The notes under the pieces are model-generated. The model saw nothing but the letters and a program-made list of their open reading frames with translations. It searched no databases and was not told the DNA's origin. A stretch of DNA of 64,000 nucleotides from JANNVK01 sp031414415 (GTDB lineage Bacteria; Acidobacteriota; Blastocatellia; Pyrinomonadales; Pyrinomonadaceae): the NCBI GenBank assembly GCA_031414415.1, contig JANNVK010000134.1, positions 1-64,000 on the forward strand, read 5' to 3'. Of the stretch, positions 61,035 through 64,000 are shown piece by piece. Position 1 is the first letter of the stretch; every line of letters starts with the position of its first letter. A program made the position numbers and the translations under genes.

Positions 61035-62105
61035 TTACTTTTTAACGTGAGCAGTTGAATTTCTGATAACTAATTCTGGTTCTACGGTTAATGTTTGCGG
61101 AATTTTCGAGGCTTCAATATTCGATTTTGCGAGCTGATTCAAAACGGTTTGGGCGGCGAGTTTTCCCATTTCAAATAACGGTTGGCGAATAGTTGTTAAG
61201 GCTGGATTAAGAAATGCAGCAGCGTAAATATCATCAAATCCAAGCACGGAAACATCTTGTGGAACACGCAAACCTGCTTCTTCCAAAGCACGAATTGCTC
61301 CAATTGCCGAAACATCGTTGAAGGCAAAAACTGCTGTAAATGGTTTCCTTGCGGCAAGTATTTTCTTCATCGCGACGTATCCTATCTCCGGCGATGGAAT
61401 GTCGCCTTCGAGCTGGGCAACTAATTTTGGTTCAATTTTTAAGCCTCGTTTTAGAGCAGCTTCGGAAATTGTTTCCCAACGAATTTTTGTGTCTGAACTA
61501 AAATCTTGCCCTTTGATAAAAGCAATTTGCCGATGTCCGAGTGTGAATAAATGCCCAACTCCAAGTTCCGCAGCGTGTTGATGATTCAAGACAACATTGG
61601 TAATTCCTTTAATTTTATCGTGTCCGGAAACAGTTACAACAGGTAAAGTTGTCGGAAAGCGAATCGGCGTATCGACCGCAATAATTCCTTCAACTTGCCT
61701 TTCTATCAGCATTTGCGGATTATGCTTGAGCAAATCATCGCGATGCAAATGGCTAGTTGTCAGATAAAAATAGCCTTCTTTTGCCAGCACAGCTTCGACA
61801 CCATTTAATACCATTCCAGAATATCCATCACTTAATTCGGGAACGACAACGCCGAGTGTGAAACTTTTTTGTGCCCGAAGCGATCTGGCAAAATAATTTG
61901 GTCGATAATTAAACTCTTCAGCCGCACGGAAAATGCGGTCTTTTGTTTCTTGCGGAATTGAATTTGCACCTGGTTTGTCATTTAAAACTAAAGACAACGA
62001 GGTGATTGATAATCCGAGATGTGCAGCAAGATTTTTGAGACTAACACCAGTTTCGGAAGTTTTTGACTCACGATTCTTGCTAATTTTTTGTTTGTTTTCG
62101 GACAC
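61035..62105 (-). CDS. LacI-family transcriptional regulator
   Basis: A 356-residue repressor. After an unusual ~20-residue basic lead, the N-terminal HTH and hinge read VSLKNLAAHLGLSITSLSLV, LNDKPGANSIPQETKDRIFR and AAEEFNYRPNYFARSLRAQK, followed by the periplasmic-binding-protein-like sugar domain (FTLGVVVPELSDGYSGMVLN ... VFAFNDVSAIGAIRALEEAG, DVSVLGFDDIYAAAFLNPAL). It is convergent with the GH13 gene and divergent from a TonB receptor; two LacI-type half-palindromes lie in the divergent gap, 130-155 nt upstream of its start. It is likely a maltose- or oligosaccharide-responsive repressor. Confidence 0.93.
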   Translation of the reverse strand: MSENKQKISKNRESKTSETGVSLKNLAAHLGLSITSLSLVLNDKPGANSIPQETKDRIFRAAEEFNYRPNYFARSLRAQKSFTLGVVVPELSDGYSGMVLNGVEAVLAKEGYFYLTTSHLHRDDLLKHNPQMLIERQVEGIIAVDTPIRFPTTLPVVTVSGHDKIKGITNVVLNHQHAAELGVGHLFTLGHRQIAFIKGQDFSSDTKIRWETISEAALKRGLKIEPKLVAQLEGDIPSPEIGYVAMKKILAARKPFTAVFAFNDVSAIGAIRALEEAGLRVPQDVSVLGFDDIYAAAFLNPALTTIRQPLFEMGKLAAQTVLNQLAKSNIEASKIPQTLTVEPELVIRNSTAHVKK

Positions 62106-62236
62106 GAAATCAGTTTCTCACAGAGCCAAAAACAACGCAACAGCTTTGAGTTGTCAGCTAAGATTAGTTTTATTAATCGGATATATTAGTATTATTCTTG
62201 ACTGTCTTTTTTGATGGTGTTACGATGAAAAGTCAC

Positions 62237-62261
62237 TAAAACGATTTACTAAAACGATTTA
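62237..62261. promoter_or_regulatory. Two tandem LacI-type operator half-palindromes
   Basis: TAAAACGATTTA occurs twice, at 62237-62248 and 62250-62261, 13 bp start to start. Each is near-palindromic around the central CG (TAAAAC/GATTTA, 5 of 6 pairs), the hallmark of LacI-family boxes. They lie between the divergent LacI gene and the TonB receptor at 62382. Confidence 0.6.
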
Positions 62262-62381
62262 TCAGCATTTAAGCGAGTTTATCTGACTTTTAGTGTTGCG
62301 AAATTGGCAAGTTCTATTTAGCTTTTAAAACGGAACAAGCAGATTTCATCAATTTTTATTATTTTCGCCGGAGGTTTTAGA

Positions 62382-64000
62382 ATGAAATTAAATATTGCCA
62401 AACTAATACGCATATCTTTTTGCGGGTTGTTAATTCTGAGTTTGAGTACCGTTGCTTTTTCGCAATTTAAAGCGGCTGTTCAAGGAACAGTTACAGATTC
62501 TTCAGACGCATCTGTTGCAGGTGCAAATGTTGTTTTAACAAACACAGAAACTAATCAGTCACAAACCACAACTACAAATGAGAGTGGTTTTTATCGTTTT
62601 TCGAGTCTCGCACCGGGCAATTATAAAATCACGGTTGAAAAAACAGGCTTCAAAAAGAAAAATGTTGAAAGAGTTACAGTTATTGCCGAGCAAACACAAG
62701 GATACAACATAAATTTAGACGCTGGCGGAATTACCGAAAGCGTTACGGTTACTGCCGATGAAGCTCAATTGCAGACTGAAGACGCAAATATCAGAAAAAC
62801 AATTACGAACGCGGAAATTTTAAGTTTGCCGCAATCAGGACGCGATCCTTATGAACTTGCTAGATTATCACCTGGCGTTTTTGGTTCAGGTTCGAGAGGT
62901 TCAGGCGGTGCATCGCAAGGATTACCAAACACTAGCGGTCCGGGCGGATCAAATAATTCGATTTTCGCAACTGAAAATGTTCAGCCAATTTCAGCGAATG
63001 GACAGAGAGTTTCATCAAACAATTATCAAATTGATGGAACCAGCGTCAACAGCCAAACTTGGGGCGGCGGAGCAGTGATTACGCCAAGTCAGGAAAGTGT
63101 GAAGGAAGTTGTAGTTACGGCAACCACATATTCGGCTGAAGATGGTAGAAACAGTGGTGCTCAAATCAAAGTTATCTCAAATAATGGAACAAATGATTGG
63201 CATGGAAGTGGATTTTACAAAATTGCAGATCCAAGATTAAATGCATTTAACCAAATGCCAATTCTTTTTAATGGGACAGCACCAAATTTAAGTGTTGCGT
63301 CAAAACCGGAGCGTATTCAGCGAAAATTTAAAACTTTCGGCGGTAGTTTTGGCGGACGAATAATTAGAGACCGTCTGTTTTTCTTTGCAACTTATGAAGG
63401 AATAAGTGAAAACACTTCTTCGAATTACAGGGCGTTAGTTGAAACATCAAGTTTTCGTTCATCTATAATATCGGCGAGACCAAACACCGTTACATCAAGA
63501 ATTTTATCATCTGCCGGAGTTGCTCCGCGAGTTCTTCAAACATTAATGCCAACTTGTACTGGAATATTTACTGGCTGTAATGTCGTTGGAAACGGAATGG
63601 ATATTGGTTCAATAACAGGAAGTTACGGTAGTTATGTTCCAACTTTTAGTACGCAACCAATCGGCGGCGGATTAGACGGTATTGCTGATGTCCAATGGGC
63701 TGAGCTGGAAAGAATATCAAGATTTCGTGGAAATCAGTTTCAGACTCGAATCGGCTATAAAATAACTGAAAACGATAACCTCACGTTTTCTTCATATTTT
63801 GTTCCAAATAAGGCAACCAGTTCAAACGATGGTGCTCAAAGCAGACCGCAGGCTGATATTAACTCGGAGCGTTTATCTTATGCGATTGGAGCAATTTACA
63901 ACCGCACAATTTCTGCAACCTCGACCAACGAAGCTCGATTCAATATCACTCGTTGGGGTTTCGATGAAACAAAATCAAATCCTGATGCAGCACTCAATTT
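62382..64000 (+). CDS. TonB-dependent receptor, N-terminal part (runs off the window)
   Basis: The 5' 539 codons of another Oar-like receptor. ATG at 62382 with GGAGG 7 nt upstream; signal peptide MKLNIAKLIRISFCGLLILS ending near AFSQ; carboxypeptidase-like domain (AAVQGTVTDSSDASVAGANV ... FYRFSSLAPGNYKITVEKTG); plug (LSLPQSGRDPYELARLSPGV, SANGQRVSSNNYQIDGTSVN). The frame stays open to the window end. It is divergent from the LacI regulator, with the tandem operator in between, so it is probably under that repressor. Confidence 0.93.
   Translation, partial: MKLNIAKLIRISFCGLLILSLSTVAFSQFKAAVQGTVTDSSDASVAGANVVLTNTETNQSQTTTTNESGFYRFSSLAPGNYKITVEKTGFKKKNVERVTVIAEQTQGYNINLDAGGITESVTVTADEAQLQTEDANIRKTITNAEILSLPQSGRDPYELARLSPGVFGSGSRGSGGASQGLPNTSGPGGSNNSIFATENVQPISANGQRVSSNNYQIDGTSVNSQTWGGGAVITPSQESVKEVVVTATTYSAEDGRNSGAQIKVISNNGTNDWHGSGFYKIADPRLNAFNQMPILFNGTAPNLSVASKPERIQRKFKTFGGSFGGRIIRDRLFFFATYEGISENTSSNYRALVETSSFRSSIISARPNTVTSRILSSAGVAPRVLQTLMPTCTGIFTGCNVVGNGMDIGSITGSYGSYVPTFSTQPIGGGLDGIADVQWAELERISRFRGNQFQTRIGYKITENDNLTFSSYFVPNKATSSNDGAQSRPQADINSERLSYAIGAIYNRTISATSTNEARFNITRWGFDETKSNPDAALN

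Overview
The window is 64 kb of AT-rich bacterial chromosome, densely coded with short intergenic gaps. Its gene content points to the phylum Acidobacteriota, most likely class Blastocatellia (Pyrinomonadaceae-like); this is inference from family content, not a placement. The indicators are three very long TonB-dependent receptors that open with a carboxypeptidase-regulatory-like domain and have no SusD partner, paired secreted VWFA-related proteins, large membrane Ser/Thr kinases with C-terminal TPRs beside an ECF sigma factor of the acidobacterial/planctomycete type, and several long secreted proteins of lineage-restricted type. No rRNA, tRNA or CRISPR array was recognised.

Layout. 1-6.4 kb: the 3' part of ileS, two near-duplicate retropepsin-like proteases around a secreted protein, lspA, lgt, a nucleotidyltransferase with a small partner, and an rluD-type pseudouridine synthase, largely co-directional and often overlapping. 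6.4-8.5 kb: two exported VWA proteins. 8.5-20.3 kb: a decayed SRPBCC gene, a Ser/Thr kinase and ECF sigma operon, a Tat-exported intradiol dioxygenase, a small secreted barrel protein, a DUF1016 nuclease, an SDR, a second kinase and an M28 peptidase. This part is rich in palindromic repeats, one pair of which lies in frame inside the second kinase gene. 20.3-22.2 kb: a 50-residue membrane peptide and a three-gene module (RelE/HigB-like protein, XRE regulator, DUF3467 protein) behind a strong promoter/operator dyad. 22.5-33.3 kb: a PQQ-type beta-propeller protein and a surface-polysaccharide locus (two GT4 genes; divergently Wzm, Wzt, two methyltransferases and two GT2 genes) with the remnant of a further GT2 in the divergent gap. 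33.3-47.4 kb: a GIN-domain protein, a TonB receptor, queG, an SH3 protein with an Asn/Ser/Lys-rich stalk, a 1251-residue secreted HEAT/propeller-like protein, rpsU, surE, pcm and a DedA protein.

47.5-64 kb is a starch/maltodextrin utilisation locus: a ROK regulator, TonB receptor, subtilase, MalQ, two secreted GH13 enzymes, an SLC45-like sugar/H+ symporter, a LacI regulator and the start of another TonB receptor. A Y1 (IS200/RAYT-like) transposase in its own nested inverted repeats sits between malQ and the first GH13 gene. The likely route is uptake of malto-oligosaccharides across the outer membrane by the TonB receptors, trimming by exported GH13 enzymes, symport into the cytoplasm and processing by MalQ, with ROK and LacI proteins as sugar-responsive repressors. 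A perfect 13-bp-arm palindrome and two tandem LacI-type half-palindromes are the best operator candidates.

The strongest candidates for something undescribed are: the RelE-like/XRE/DUF3467 module with its operator; a ~40-bp promoter-like motif shared by the dioxygenase and the SDR next to the ECF sigma gene; the palindromic repeat family that invaded a kinase linker; and three heptanucleotide tandem repeats, one inside a signal-peptide coding region where copy change would shift the frame.
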